Shown: positions 1 through 8,803, counted from the first letter of the stretch. The stretch: 64,000 bases of DNA from Candidatus Freyarchaeota archaeon (GCA_030587365.1 JAUQZE010000022.1:62001-126000); one strand, 5' to 3'. Notes: generated by a model from the letters alone, not told the origin. Numbers and translations: made by a program.

Positions 1-42
1 TGATTTTATTTTTATAGATTATCAAAATGAAGAAAGAATTGA

Positions 43-576
43 TTAAATCTTAGATAGCACTTCCCGGGCGAAGTCTCTGGCGTTTTGTTCATCTTCATGG
101 TTCGGATGTTCTTTTGCTCTTCTAAACCTTTGTTTTACTCTCTCCTCTGTATAACCCTTATTTTTTATTAAATGTTCAGTTACAATTTGATGAATTTTGG
201 GAGTGGGAAAGCCCTGACAGTCAAAACATCCGAGATAATCAATCTGTTTTTCTTCGCAAACGTTTTCGAAGGTAGCTAAACATTTTTCGTAATCCTCTTT
301 TTCCTCAGGAGGGGCACCGTGAGTATAGAATCCTGCAAGCATATATTTTGAGGATTTGGGGAGAGAATCCAAAATTTTCTTAACTGGAGCCGCTAAATCT
401 CCCATTTGACAGGGGGTTCCAATAAAAACCAGATTATACTGATTAAAAGAATCTGCATTAATCTCTTCAATTTTCTTCAAATCTGCCTCATGTCTTTTTG
501 AAACCTCATCATAAATGGCTTGGGCAATTTTTCCCGTATTACCGGTTTGAGTAAAGTAAGTAACAAGAATTTTCAA
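43..576 (-). CDS. Flavodoxin-family protein
   Basis: 177-residue flavodoxin-fold protein, probably an FMN-dependent electron carrier or reductase in the cytoplasm. The N-terminus (KILVTYFTQTGNTGKIAQAI) carries the FMN phosphate-binding loop T-x-T-G-N-T after the first beta strand. FIGTPCQMGDLAAPVKKIL fits the second FMN-contacting loop. The C-terminal third is charged and helical. The frame stays open upstream, but GGAGGT lies a few bases before a TTG at 576, and the product then begins exactly at the first flavodoxin strand, so this start is preferred. It stands alone here. The family assignment is firm; the partner and substrate are unknown. Confidence 0.8.
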   Translation of the reverse strand: MKILVTYFTQTGNTGKIAQAIYDEVSKRHEADLKKIEEINADSFNQYNLVFIGTPCQMGDLAAPVKKILDSLPKSSKYMLAGFYTHGAPPEEKEDYEKCLATFENVCEEKQIDYLGCFDCQGFPTPKIHQIVTEHLIKNKGYTEERVKQRFRRAKEHPNHEDEQNARDFAREVLSKI

Positions 577-606
577 AATGGCACCTCCAAACTCTAATAT
601 GTTCAA

Positions 607-942
607 ATAATTTATTTAAGCTTTTAATAATAAGTATTAAGAATTAAGCATCAAGTATTAAATATTAAGAGAATGAATTTCAGAGAAAAAGAGGCATTCC
701 AGACTTTATTCACTTTTTTATTCTGATAGACTAGTTTTGTACACGTTTTTTAAGGAAACTCACCTAACCATTCCTAGGATATGGTAGAAATTTTACAAAG
801 AATCAATTAATTAGTAATTTTTCCTATACTAAAATTTAAATTTCTCAAAACCGAATATAATAATAGATAAAGATTAAACAATCTATACGCACCAAAACAA
901 TGCGAGGAAATTTATAACTTAAGAAGAGATAGGTGTCTATTA
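607..942. other. A/T-rich intergenic region
   Basis: 336 bases without a convincing gene. Around 620-670 there are imperfect repeats of an AAGTATTAA-like word. The last 60 bases hold the upstream element shared with the distant paralog, listed separately. Confidence 0.6.
882..911 (+). promoter_or_regulatory. Upstream element conserved between two paralogous genes
   Basis: The stretch TCTATACG, then ACCAAAACA, then ATGCGAGGAAAT lies about 30-60 bases before the TTG start at 943. Nearly the same order of words (TCTATACG, AACAAAACG, AATGCGAGGAAAT) lies upstream of the paralog at 32701-33411. Conserved noncoding sequence at a similar distance suggests a shared promoter or operator. That function is inferred. 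Confidence 0.5.
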
Positions 943-1638
943 TTGTCCGAAAGCAAAAAAAATGAATTCACCATAGAAGGCGAGTTCGATAGCCAAAGCG
1001 GGATAACTTTCACAAAAATTGCGGTCGGAGCAGCCGTAAAATTTTACGGTCCCATTTTCAAACGGATGACCTCCTTATACGCACTGGAGTTTGAGTCGAG
1101 GATGCTGAACGAGAAGCCGCCCGAAAACATTCAGGGACTAGAGGAAGTAACCGACTACATCACAACAAATCTGGGCACATACCCCAGAGGGCACTGCTCT
1201 CTAATCTATGGCATGTTCAAAGCGGAGAGCAAGCTCCAAGGTTTCAGTGGAGCTGGAGCCAAAAGAGCCGCCTATAGCTCCATGAAATCTATACTTGAAA
1301 TCACGGGTATACTAAATAAGTTTGTTGGAACCACCGATGATGCATTCGAATCTTGTAAAAGGGCGTCGTTTATATTTGAAGTAACTAAAATAGTTATTCC
1401 AATGCGACTTACCCGGGGAGAGAAAAATGAATTAAATCTAATTTTTCATGATTGCCCATATAAGGACGCTTGCATATCTCTCGTGAGAGAAAAGTTATCT
1501 CGTTTGGTCGGAGGTTGGGAATGCGTATCTCTAATGTTCATTAACTCTGGTGTAGAGATCATCACGAAAAAAATCTTCGACTATAAGCTGGACGGATTCA
1601 ATGAGCCCGATTGCAGAGGAAGATTATGGGAGATATAA
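943..1638 (+). CDS. Hypothetical protein, paralog of the product of 32701-33411
   Basis: 231 residues, family not recognised. It aligns over its whole length with the paralog 31 kb away: the N-terminal words NEFTIEGEFDSQ and YGPIFKRM, the central GAGAKRAAY, and the ending EII.KK.FDY.LD.F.EP.CRGR are shared. The C-terminal part (DCPYKDAC, GGWECVSL, EPDCRGR) has a Cys spacing that recalls the C-terminal half of V4R-like ligand-binding domains, but this is only a resemblance. No signal peptide or membrane segment is seen. The TTG start has AGGTG about 7 bases upstream and gives the same N-terminus as the paralog. Confidence 0.7.
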   Translation: MSESKKNEFTIEGEFDSQSGITFTKIAVGAAVKFYGPIFKRMTSLYALEFESRMLNEKPPENIQGLEEVTDYITTNLGTYPRGHCSLIYGMFKAESKLQGFSGAGAKRAAYSSMKSILEITGILNKFVGTTDDAFESCKRASFIFEVTKIVIPMRLTRGEKNELNLIFHDCPYKDACISLVREKLSRLVGGWECVSLMFINSGVEIITKKIFDYKLDGFNEPDCRGRLWEI

Positions 1639-2225
1639 ACATACATATGCTTTACTCATTTCTTTCTGTTTTTTTACTTTGGTTTTACCTTTGAAAGAGA
1701 AGAAGGATTTTTTGTGAGCTAAGCTCTATTTAAAAAAATTTGAAACTATTTAGTCTTACATTCCTCACCTTTAGTTTATTTTTTCTATTTTTGCGCAATT
1801 AAGTCTGTAAAGAAAATGGAAACCTTTTCTGCATAAATTTTGGGTGAAATCCGAACTGGAGCAGGGGAAACAAGCAGTAATTGGAGAGAACGAAAAAATA
1901 CCAAAAAAGTTTGTGAAGGGTGCGGAAAGTGGGTTAAAATATTATTTAGAAACATTTTTGAATCATTTTGATTGTAAATAGAAGCTCCTTTACCGAAAAG
2001 GAGCCATAAAAAGGCAGACTACAAACTCTGATTCTAAAAACCTTTCCAAGCACTATAGATAGTCGTATACTGTGGGAGTTCCAACAAACCTACGTACCTG
2101 AGGCGAGTTCCTTAAATGGTGATGAGTAAGATTAAAAAGTAGTGGAAGAAATAAAGAGACTTGCTCATTCATATTTGTGATGATGTTGATTATTAGACTG
2201 AAGAATCACTTTTTAAGGAGCTATT
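1639..2225. other. Intergenic region with a hairpin and ambiguous short ORFs
   Basis: 587 bases without a convincing gene. Between about 1849 and 1980 two overlapping + strand frames stay open for over 40 codons. One begins with a TTG and contains C-E-G-C-G-K-W like a small zinc-binding knuckle. The other begins with a GTG one base further. Neither has a clear ribosome binding site. A perfect hairpin follows (listed). The final 30 bases hold AAGGAG for the HicB-like gene. Confidence 0.4.
1984..2004. other. Perfect 8-bp stem hairpin
   Basis: GCTCCTTT and AAAGGAGC form an uninterrupted 8-bp stem around a 5-base loop. It lies in an otherwise gene-free stretch and is not followed by a U-run. It could be a processing site, a terminator-like structure or part of a small RNA; the sequence does not decide. 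Confidence 0.4.
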
Positions 2226-2438
2226 ATGATGGAGAAGGAGATAATTTTTCTTGTAGAGGAATCAGCAGAGGGAGGATACGAAGCAAGTGCATTAGGATAC
2301 TCTATATACACACAGGCAGAAGACATGGACGAGTTAAGGAACATGGTTAGGGATGCTGTGAAATGTCACTTTGAAGAAAGGGAAATGCCCCGAGTCATAA
2401 GGCTGCACATGGTTAAAGACGAGGTAATAACAGTATAA
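2226..2438 (+). CDS. HicB-like antitoxin-family protein
   Basis: 70-residue protein of the HicB-like fold. The N-terminal strand is followed by GGYEASALGYSIYTQAEDMDELRNMVRDAV, matching the HicB pattern of a strand, a 'G-Y-x-A' turn, then a helix beginning with 'D/E-x-L'. The C-terminal ribbon-helix-helix found in longer HicB proteins is absent, so it may not bind DNA itself. AAGGAG lies about 5 bases before two successive ATG codons. No hicA is seen beside it, so it is an orphan. A decayed hicBA pair occurs separately near 59.7-60 kb. Confidence 0.65.
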   Translation: MMEKEIIFLVEESAEGGYEASALGYSIYTQAEDMDELRNMVRDAVKCHFEEREMPRVIRLHMVKDEVITV

Positions 2439-2723
2439 AAATCAGAGAAACACTGGTTAAAATTTGGGCATATTATCTAAATTTCATCCAAATGTTTTAC
2501 CTTCTCTCTTATACTCATCTTGCTTAACCCTCATTTTATTGTTATTTCTTTCCATATTTAAACCACTGAACTATCAATGCTAGTTTTAGGAGTTGCTTTT
2601 CTCAAACTTTGAACCTCTATTTGTTTGGTCCCCTCTCTGGGAGATTTGCGACGCGTATCATTCTGTCACGTAGTTCTTGTTGAATTTCATCTTCAAGGAG
2701 CACATTCCAGTCAGCTATCTTTG

Positions 2724-3128
2724 TTATGGGATTGGGTCAATAACTTCTAGAGCTTTGATTTGTTTGAAAACCTTGTCGTGAGTAGCTATTCTTCGTACCC
2801 CCAATGTTTGCATTGTTGCCAGGATGACACTGTCTCGGCCTCCTATTCCGACTCTGGCATATTTTATTAGTTGTTCGAGTGCTACCTTAAGTAGCTCTGC
2901 GTCCAAATTGATAAGTTTTAGTGAGGTGAGGCTCTGTATCTTGTTAATCTTGTCAAGAAACTCTTTCTCAGTCAAATTACGTAGGTAATGAGCGACTTCA
3001 ATAAGAGTGACAACATTGAGGATTATTCCCTCTTGAAGGGCTTCCCTCATGAGTTTTAAGACGTGCTTGTGTTCTGGAAGCCTTTGGTCAAACCAGTAGA
3101 TCCAATAGTTGGCATCTATGTAGATCAT
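2724..3128 (-). CDS. vapC: VapC-type PIN-domain ribonuclease toxin
   Basis: 134-residue PIN domain, the RNase toxin of a type II toxin-antitoxin pair. The expected acidic residues are visible: Asp in MIYIDANYWIYW, Glu in VTLIEVAHYL, Asp in GGRDSVILA and Asp in THDKVF. The start is placed at 3128 because its ATG overlaps the stop of the upstream antitoxin as ATGA, indicating translational coupling. A frame from 3140 adds four residues. Beyond the stop another frame stays open for about 37 codons (see findings). Confidence 0.85.
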   Translation of the reverse strand: MIYIDANYWIYWFDQRLPEHKHVLKLMREALQEGIILNVVTLIEVAHYLRNLTEKEFLDKINKIQSLTSLKLINLDAELLKVALEQLIKYARVGIGGRDSVILATMQTLGVRRIATHDKVFKQIKALEVIDPIP

Positions 3129-3367
3129 TGTTTTTCCCATATTTCCTTAAGTTTTAGAGGGTTTGCTTTTTGAATGGGGGAACCTTCCTTGATGAATCCT
3201 TCCATTTCGCGGATAAATTCTTGGGGGGTCACCGGCTTCATTATGACTATTTTTCCTTCTTCAATTAATAATTTTACTTTTGTTCCCTCCCGTAAATCTA
3301 AATCTTCACGTAGCCGCTTCGGAATGGCTACTCTACCTTTACCATCTATTACAGCTTCGTCGACCAT
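3125..3367 (-). CDS. vapB: AbrB/MazE-type antitoxin (VapB)
   Basis: 80-residue antitoxin. The N-terminal 45 residues form a swapped-hairpin AbrB domain: VIDGKGRVAIPKRLREDLDL, then GTKVKLLIEEGKIVIMKP. The remaining charged helical tail is the usual toxin-binding region. The ATG at 3367 is preceded by GGTGGG at normal spacing; an upstream in-frame ATG at 3394 would add nine unconserved residues. It is followed by the PIN toxin with a 4-base overlap, so the two form one operon, probably autorepressed by the complex. Confidence 0.88.
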   Translation of the reverse strand: MVDEAVIDGKGRVAIPKRLREDLDLREGTKVKLLIEEGKIVIMKPVTPQEFIREMEGFIKEGSPIQKANPLKLKEIWEKQ

Positions 3368-3885
3368 ATTAATCCCACCAATTATCCCACTCAAGCCGAT
3401 ATTTAAACATTATGAAGATATGGAACCTATCCAGTAATTATTGCTAACGACATAAATTGTTAACATTTAAATTCTTTAAAAGAAGCTTACCCAAATCTCT
3501 AGTTGGTGAGACAAATTAAAATAGGAATCCACCTTTTTAGGTATTAGATGCCAGGCAATGAACTACAGAGAGTTCCGATATAAGTCAAAAGTGACGAAAA
3601 GGCATTAGGGTGAGCCCGGCATCGCTACCATTACCACCACTAATAGTTCGGGCTCTTCGAATATTGCAGATCAACGATTTCAACGATAAAAGCCGAGGGG
3701 GTGCTTCATGTATTGTTCACCAGAAATTCCGTTGATGATACTTAGGAGTTCAGAAAATAAGAAAAAATTTCTTTAAAAAATAAATAAGAAGGGGGCAATA
3801 TCATGATAAGAATTGATAATATAATAGGAATGCGGTAAATAAAGAATTTTTTGAAAAGTCTAACATATGTATAATTTGAGAATTT
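3368..3885. other. Intergenic region with a 7-bp stem hairpin
   Basis: About 520 bases between the antitoxin start and the pyruvate kinase stop, with no convincing ORF. A stem GAGCCCG (3612-3618) pairs with CGGGCTC (3649-3655) around a 30-base loop. This GC-rich island in AT-rich surroundings is typical of a structured RNA in low-GC archaea, but it does not fold as a tRNA by eye. Confidence 0.4.
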
Positions 3886-5280
3886 TTATTGTTTTTTGCT
3901 GGCACCTAGGAGGTCTGATATTCTGTGAATTTCTATCAGGTTGCTTTCATGTGTTTGTCCTGTCCTAACTCCAGCCGTGAACAGAACATAATCTTTTTCT
4001 TCTATGAGCTTTTTTTGCTTAAGAATCTCTGCTGCGTTCCGAATTATGTCGCCAGCCTCACGGTACCTTATGTATACAGGTTGGACTCCGTAGACCAGTT
4101 CCAGTTGCCTCTTAACTATTTGGTTGTCGGTTACCGCGATGATTGGTTGTTTAAGCCTAAACCGGGCAATCATCCTTGCAGTGTATCCGGATCTGGTTAG
4201 GGTCACAATCTTGTCCAGCGGCATTGAGCTTGCTATAAGGTTTATGGACTTGCTCACCGTTTGGGAGATGTTGATAAAACCGTTCATAGCTACTTTTCCG
4301 GTCAACATACGTTCAGCCTCTCTTGCGATTTTGGTCATCATTTCTACACACTCCACCGGATACTTTCCAATGGATGTCTCCTCTGACAGCATAACTGTGT
4401 CGCTTCCATCTAGGATGGCGTTAGCCACATCGCTCGCCTCAGCTCTAGTTGGGGTCGGATTGTTAACCATCGATTCTAGCATCTGAGTTGCTGTTATCAC
4501 TATTTTTCCCATTTGGTTGCATCTTCGGATTATGTCTTTCTGAATTAAGGGAACCTTCTCATAATCTATTTCCACACCCAAGTCCCCCCTGGCCACCATG
4601 ATTGCATCCGCTTCTTCCAGAATCTCATCGGTATTTTTTACACCCTGATGGTTTTCAATTTTGGCTATTATTGCTTGACCACCTGAACCGATTTTCTTCC
4701 TGAGATTCTTAACGTCTTTTGCGTCCCTAGTGAAGGAAAGAGCTAGGAACTCGACTTCGTTTTCTTTGGAGAATTCTATTGCTTCAAGGTCTTTTTGGGA
4801 AAGGTTGGGAACGTTAAGACTCCTGTTAGGAATATTTACCCCCTTATTCTTCTCGATTATTCCCTCATCCTCAACACGTAAAAAGAGTTTCCCATCTTCT
4901 TTTTTAATCAAGTTTGTTACTACCGCTCCATCATCAATGAGAATTTTGTCCCCAGATTCTATTTCATCATAAAAGTTATAAGAGAAGGTAAGATCCTCGT
5001 CCCCAAAACCGGCTACTATGACTTCGCCGAGCTTCGCTTCAATGGGAATCTTATTCCTTGTTCTAATTTCGGGTCCCTTTATATCCATGATAACGGGGAT
5101 TTCACCCACCCCTCTTGTTATTCGAATAATTTCTCTGTACTGTTCAAAGTCCCCGTGAGCGGTGTTTATTCGAACCGCATCCATTCCAGCCTCGAACATT
5201 CTATTCATTATTTTTGAATTCAAACTGGATGGGCCAATGGTGCAAATTATTTTAGTCTTTTTCTCTCTTCTTTTAACCAT
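3886..5280 (-). CDS. pyk: Pyruvate kinase
   Basis: 464 residues, converting phosphoenolpyruvate and ADP to pyruvate and ATP at the end of glycolysis. In order: KIICTIGPSS at the N-terminus, MDIKGPEIRT, the catalytic-lysine segment IIAKIENHQG, the Mg-binding ARGDLGVEI, the hallmark ITATQMLESM, and a C-terminal alpha/beta domain. The family's R-x-N-F-S-H-G is RINTAHG here (residues 37-43), and the Asp-Thr pair of the monovalent-cation site is Asp66-Ile67. One usual K+-coordinating side chain (Ser) is therefore missing. The length is typical. The ATG follows GAGGAAGT closely. The gene stands alone. Confidence 0.93.
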   Translation of the reverse strand: MVKRREKKTKIICTIGPSSLNSKIMNRMFEAGMDAVRINTAHGDFEQYREIIRITRGVGEIPVIMDIKGPEIRTRNKIPIEAKLGEVIVAGFGDEDLTFSYNFYDEIESGDKILIDDGAVVTNLIKKEDGKLFLRVEDEGIIEKNKGVNIPNRSLNVPNLSQKDLEAIEFSKENEVEFLALSFTRDAKDVKNLRKKIGSGGQAIIAKIENHQGVKNTDEILEEADAIMVARGDLGVEIDYEKVPLIQKDIIRRCNQMGKIVITATQMLESMVNNPTPTRAEASDVANAILDGSDTVMLSEETSIGKYPVECVEMMTKIAREAERMLTGKVAMNGFINISQTVSKSINLIASSMPLDKIVTLTRSGYTARMIARFRLKQPIIAVTDNQIVKRQLELVYGVQPVYIRYREAGDIIRNAAEILKQKKLIEEKDYVLFTAGVRTGQTHESNLIEIHRISDLLGASKKQ

Positions 5281-5382
5281 ACTTCCTCTACCCTCAATGG
5301 TTTAATATTACAAATAAACCGCTTTAAATAATTTGAATATATATATAATTTTTTGTGTTCCGTTAAGACTGTTCATTCTATC

Positions 5383-5835
5383 TTACTTGTCCCAAATATA
5401 ATGTTTTCCTCTTTTATCCGCCCATTTCTCAATGCCATATTCTTTTATTAATCTGAGATTAACTTTTGGTGTATCTCCATGATAAGCTGATAAGGGCTCT
5501 AAGAGTTGGCAATCTTCAAATACTGAGCACTCCCAGCAATCGTTTATTCCCTTTTTAAGGACACATTCACGAATTTTACAATTAGGATTGCCACCGCCGT
5601 TAATGCAGGTCTTGGGGCACCTCAATTCGGTTAGTGCAGATAACACCTTTCTGAAAGTTTCATAGTCATCGAATACATTGTTCTTTCTACTTTTTAGCTC
5701 TGCATATTTATCAAACTGGTTTTTTTCCAATTCTTCTCCGAGCTTCTCTGCAGCATCAAATAATTTTTTATTGGAGGGAACGCAATCTCCACAATATAAG
5801 CCGCAGTAAGCCGTAAATTCCTTATCCTTTTTCAT
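5383..5835 (-). CDS. DUF3795-family cysteine-rich protein
   Basis: 150 residues beginning MKKDKEFTAYCGLYCGDC, the signature of DUF3795 proteins. Further Cys clusters (LRCPKTC, NPNCKIREC, DCWECSVFEDC) suggest metal or Fe-S binding. The function of the family is unknown. The start at 5835 follows GGAAGCTTGGA and is favoured over a longer frame whose N-terminus is only shadow sequence. It overlaps the end of the broken acetyltransferase gene by 14 bases, as in a translationally coupled pair. Confidence 0.75.
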   Translation of the reverse strand: MKKDKEFTAYCGLYCGDCVPSNKKLFDAAEKLGEELEKNQFDKYAELKSRKNNVFDDYETFRKVLSALTELRCPKTCINGGGNPNCKIRECVLKKGINDCWECSVFEDCQLLEPLSAYHGDTPKVNLRLIKEYGIEKWADKRGKHYIWDK

Positions 5836-6306
5836 TTCCAAGCTTCCTGTTAAGATATAAAACGTGCATATAGTCCTTAAATCCGTGTTTCTTCCAAAAA
5901 GAATAGCCAATTTGGTTTTTGGCGAGAACACGTAATTCAATTCTATCCATGTTACGTGATTCAAACCATTCAAATATTTTGGCAAGCATTTGGCTACCAA
6001 TGCCTTTTCTTCGATGGTTTGACTTTACCGCCATGTCAGAAATAAACCCGTACTTTCACGCTGAAATACTGGAGGATATTCGGCTATTTGGGAAATGGAG
6101 TACGCCGCAACATGACCCTTATCTAACGCAACTAAGACTAGTGAGTTATCCGACTTGATTAAATCTTTTAAATACTTTTCAAAGTTTAAATGCCCATCCT
6201 CTCTCCTACTTAACAGAGGGTCTACGCTTTTGCCATAGTCCATGAATTCCTTCCATAAATCTACGATCTCGGGAACATGAGAATATGTTGCCGGAACTAT
6301 TTCCAT
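5822..6306 (-). pseudogene. GNAT acetyltransferase, frameshifted
   Basis: The first 80 residues (MEIVPATYSHVPEIVDLWKE through AEYPPVFQRES) and the last 70 (SDMAVKSNHRRKGIGSQMLA to the end) together make a complete GNAT acetyltransferase with the acetyl-CoA loop R-R-K-G-I-G. They sit in different frames. Loss of one base around 6051-6053 explains it: reading AGTTACGGG instead of AGTACGGG restores Glu-Ser-Tyr-Gly-Phe-Ile-Ser-Asp. It is either a recent mutation or a sequence error, because both halves are otherwise undamaged. Confidence 0.8.
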
Positions 6307-6439
6307 GCAAATCAGCCTTCTATGTTAAAATCGATTTCAGATATTTTTTATTCAGACTCAATTCATAAGTCACGAATCGAAACAGTTACCATAGAATAAT
6401 TTTTGTTCACTAAATTCTGGAATAGTTAATAGAAACGGT

Positions 6440-7243
6440 CTACAAGTTATTCAATGCTCTGTTCTCCGCCTCAACTTCTAACCTCATCATTGGAACATGA
6501 ACAAACCCTTCATTGTCTAAAGGATGCTTTTTAATGAATTTATCCACTAACTCGTCAATAAATTTTTCACGCAGTTCTTCAGGTATCCTTTGGGTATAAG
6601 GAAGCCAGGTTGTTCGAATCCATGCTGCTAGTCCTTCTTTTCCTTTTTGAATCATGTCCTTCGGGATTAATTCAACATGCTTAGCTTTAAGACCAAAACG
6701 TTCCAACCACTCTTTGTACTCTTCGGGTCCATGGAAACCATAAGGAAAAGTGAAATTTGTGAAGTATCTATTCCACTTCTTACTTTTTATCATTGTTTCC
6801 AAGACTTCAAGGATTTTACTGGCGTTACCTCTTCCTCCCATTTGGAGTAAAACTTTCCCAGATGGTTTCAAGCTCTTTTTAATTCCTTTAAGAACGGGTA
6901 AATGGTCAATAATCCAGTGCAGTGTGGCGTTTGAAAAAACAACGTCAAATTCACCGTTGAAACTAAGATTCTTTGCGTCCATAACCTCAAAAGCAATATT
7001 TGGAAATTTTTTTGAAGGGAAGTTATTCCGAGCGAAACGGATCTGTTCTTCGGAATTATCGATGCCCAGAACCGAACCATTTGGTAAAAGTTTGGCGATT
7101 TCTGCTGTAACTTTGCCGTCGCCGCATCCGATATCTAAAACTCTTTCACTTCCTTTAAGCTGGAGTTTTAGTATAAGCTCCTTCGCCCATTTCTGTTGCT
7201 CCGATGAGCTTTTGTGATAATCTTCTGCATCCCATTTGTACAT
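6440..7243 (-). CDS. Class I SAM-dependent methyltransferase
   Basis: 267-residue Rossmann-fold methyltransferase. The SAM site is seen as VLDIGCGDGKVTAEIA (motif I), LGIDNSEEQI (acidic end of beta 2), and FDVVFSNATLHWI (motif IV). The overall pattern, including the W following ATLH and the C-terminal helical cap, is close to trans-aconitate 2-methyltransferase and related small-acid methyltransferases. The substrate cannot be told. It is a single gene with upstream sequence on both sides. Confidence 0.82.
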   Translation of the reverse strand: MYKWDAEDYHKSSSEQQKWAKELILKLQLKGSERVLDIGCGDGKVTAEIAKLLPNGSVLGIDNSEEQIRFARNNFPSKKFPNIAFEVMDAKNLSFNGEFDVVFSNATLHWIIDHLPVLKGIKKSLKPSGKVLLQMGGRGNASKILEVLETMIKSKKWNRYFTNFTFPYGFHGPEEYKEWLERFGLKAKHVELIPKDMIQKGKEGLAAWIRTTWLPYTQRIPEELREKFIDELVDKFIKKHPLDNEGFVHVPMMRLEVEAENRALNNL

Positions 7244-7436
7244 GGTTTTACCTCTCTGTTATTGATTTTCCAGAAATTTACGATAACATATCACGGATAA
7301 AAGATGTTCGCCATAAGCATATTTGCGGGAATTTAATTTCCATTTCTAAAATTGAATTCATTTTTAGTGCCCAAAATTAGCTCGTCAACTGAGATTTTCT
7401 CAAGCGAAATGCAACGGCCTTATTTGTGTAATAATT

Positions 7437-7868
7437 TCAATTTTGTTTCTTCGCAGGTCGAGCTTTGAGAATTAGTAATTTTTGAATATCGTTAAGGTCT
7501 TGCTCCGATTCTATTTTTATGAAGAGCCAGCGTCCCTCAGAATACTGGTGTGCATCTTCAAGAGTTTTTCTCACTTTACTGCTAAGATTCAGGCTGGAAG
7601 CTTTCTCCGCTTCAGTTTGGCCCAGAATAATCTGCACTGTGAAGCTCTCCTTTCCGGGATATAGGGATAGAAGTGCCTTGCCTCCTTTGCGAAATCTCAC
7701 TGCCCATCCATAGTTTTTCCCGTAGAAGGCGAAATCGTCTTTGGTTCGATAGTTATCAGCAACGAATTTAGTTAGTTTCTCCCACAGTGACCGTTTAGAG
7801 CCGAGTACAGCAAATATTTCTTCCATTGTTGGTTGGTGTTCTTTATCAACAAATACTCCAATACTCAT
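7437..7868 (-). CDS. DUF3788-family protein
   Basis: 143 residues. Central words YGKNYGWAVRFRKGGKALLSLYPG and FTVQIILGQTEAEKA match the DUF3788 family, a small domain of unknown function in bacteria and archaea. No catalytic motif or membrane segment is visible. It diverges from the flavin-binding gene at 7995 across about 125 bases. Confidence 0.7.
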   Translation of the reverse strand: MSIGVFVDKEHQPTMEEIFAVLGSKRSLWEKLTKFVADNYRTKDDFAFYGKNYGWAVRFRKGGKALLSLYPGKESFTVQIILGQTEAEKASSLNLSSKVRKTLEDAHQYSEGRWLFIKIESEQDLNDIQKLLILKARPAKKQN

Positions 7869-7994
7869 AATAGCAAGCCACCGTTCATTAGCGTATATTG
7901 GCTTTCGTTAATAATTTTCACTACGCTAGGTCTTATAAGGGAATCAGCTGGATCACATTCGAAAATTTTCCATTAATTCTAAAGGGGTGGAAAA

Positions 7995-8453
7995 ATGAGG
8001 AGAAAAGATAAGGAAATTAAGGATAGGAAAGTGATGGAATCCATCATTAATAAAGCGATTGTTTGCAGAATTGCCCTCTCTGATAATAATACTCCGTACA
8101 TTGTTCCAGTTAGCTTCGGCTTCAGGAATGATTGTTTGTATATTCATTCTGCTCGTGTGGGTAAAAAGATTGATATAATCAGGAAAAACAATAGAGTCTG
8201 TTTTGAATTCGATACAGATGTTGAACTAGTGAAATCCGAAAAGGCTTGTAACTGGAGTGTAAACTATTATAGTGTTATCGGCTTTGGTAAAGCTTATTTA
8301 CTTGATGATTTTGAGGAAAAAAGAGGAGCCTTGGATATTATCATGGAACACTACTCAGACGATTCGTACGAGTATTCCGAAGAGTTAGTGAATAATTTAA
8401 TAATCATTAAAATTGTCATAGAGAGTTTGGCTGGGAAAAAGTCGGGTTATTGA
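7995..8453 (+). CDS. Pyridoxamine 5'-phosphate oxidase-like flavoprotein (NimA-like)
   Basis: 152 residues of the split beta-barrel FMN-binding fold. CRIALSDNNTPYIVPVSFGF and LYIHSARVGKKIDIIRKN match the NimA-like branch, which includes 5-nitroimidazole reductases and many uncharacterised flavin or heme proteins. AAAGGGGTGG lies 5-10 bases before the ATG. The C-terminal third (YSVIGFGKAYLLDD) completes the barrel. The substrate is unknown. Confidence 0.78.
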   Translation: MRRKDKEIKDRKVMESIINKAIVCRIALSDNNTPYIVPVSFGFRNDCLYIHSARVGKKIDIIRKNNRVCFEFDTDVELVKSEKACNWSVNYYSVIGFGKAYLLDDFEEKRGALDIIMEHYSDDSYEYSEELVNNLIIIKIVIESLAGKKSGY

Positions 8454-8803
8454 CAGCCTTTCCCAATAAAGCCGGCTTAACATTAACTCGTGAAACGAAA
8501 CCTTCTCAAGCGAAACGGCGACAGCTCTGTTCCAGTCAACCTTCACTTTTCTGGTTAAAAAGTCCTTCCAGCCTTCTTTTCTAGGGCGGGTCGGCACTCC
8601 ATCTCCACCTCGACTATGTCCATTTCTCTCCTCAATCCAGATTTGACAACATTTAACTAACAAACATGGTCTTAAATTGATGTTTAGTTTCTTAATTCTT
8701 TTGAATACTTTCAGAGCAATCTTTATTTTGTAATAAATTGTTAGAGATACTATTCATACACGTTTATTGAATAATTTGATTGATTCTTAAGGGGTGAATT
8801 TTT
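8454..8803. other. Intergenic region with a possible minus-strand gene remnant
   Basis: On the minus strand between about 8465 and 8600 an open stretch reads GWKDFLTRKVKVDWNRAVAV, continuing with SLEKVSFHELMLS. A similar ending (SLEKISVDELILG) can be read on the minus strand near 7377-7420. No intact start or gene is present. The last 60 bases hold AAGGGGTGAA for the hydrolase gene. Confidence 0.3.
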
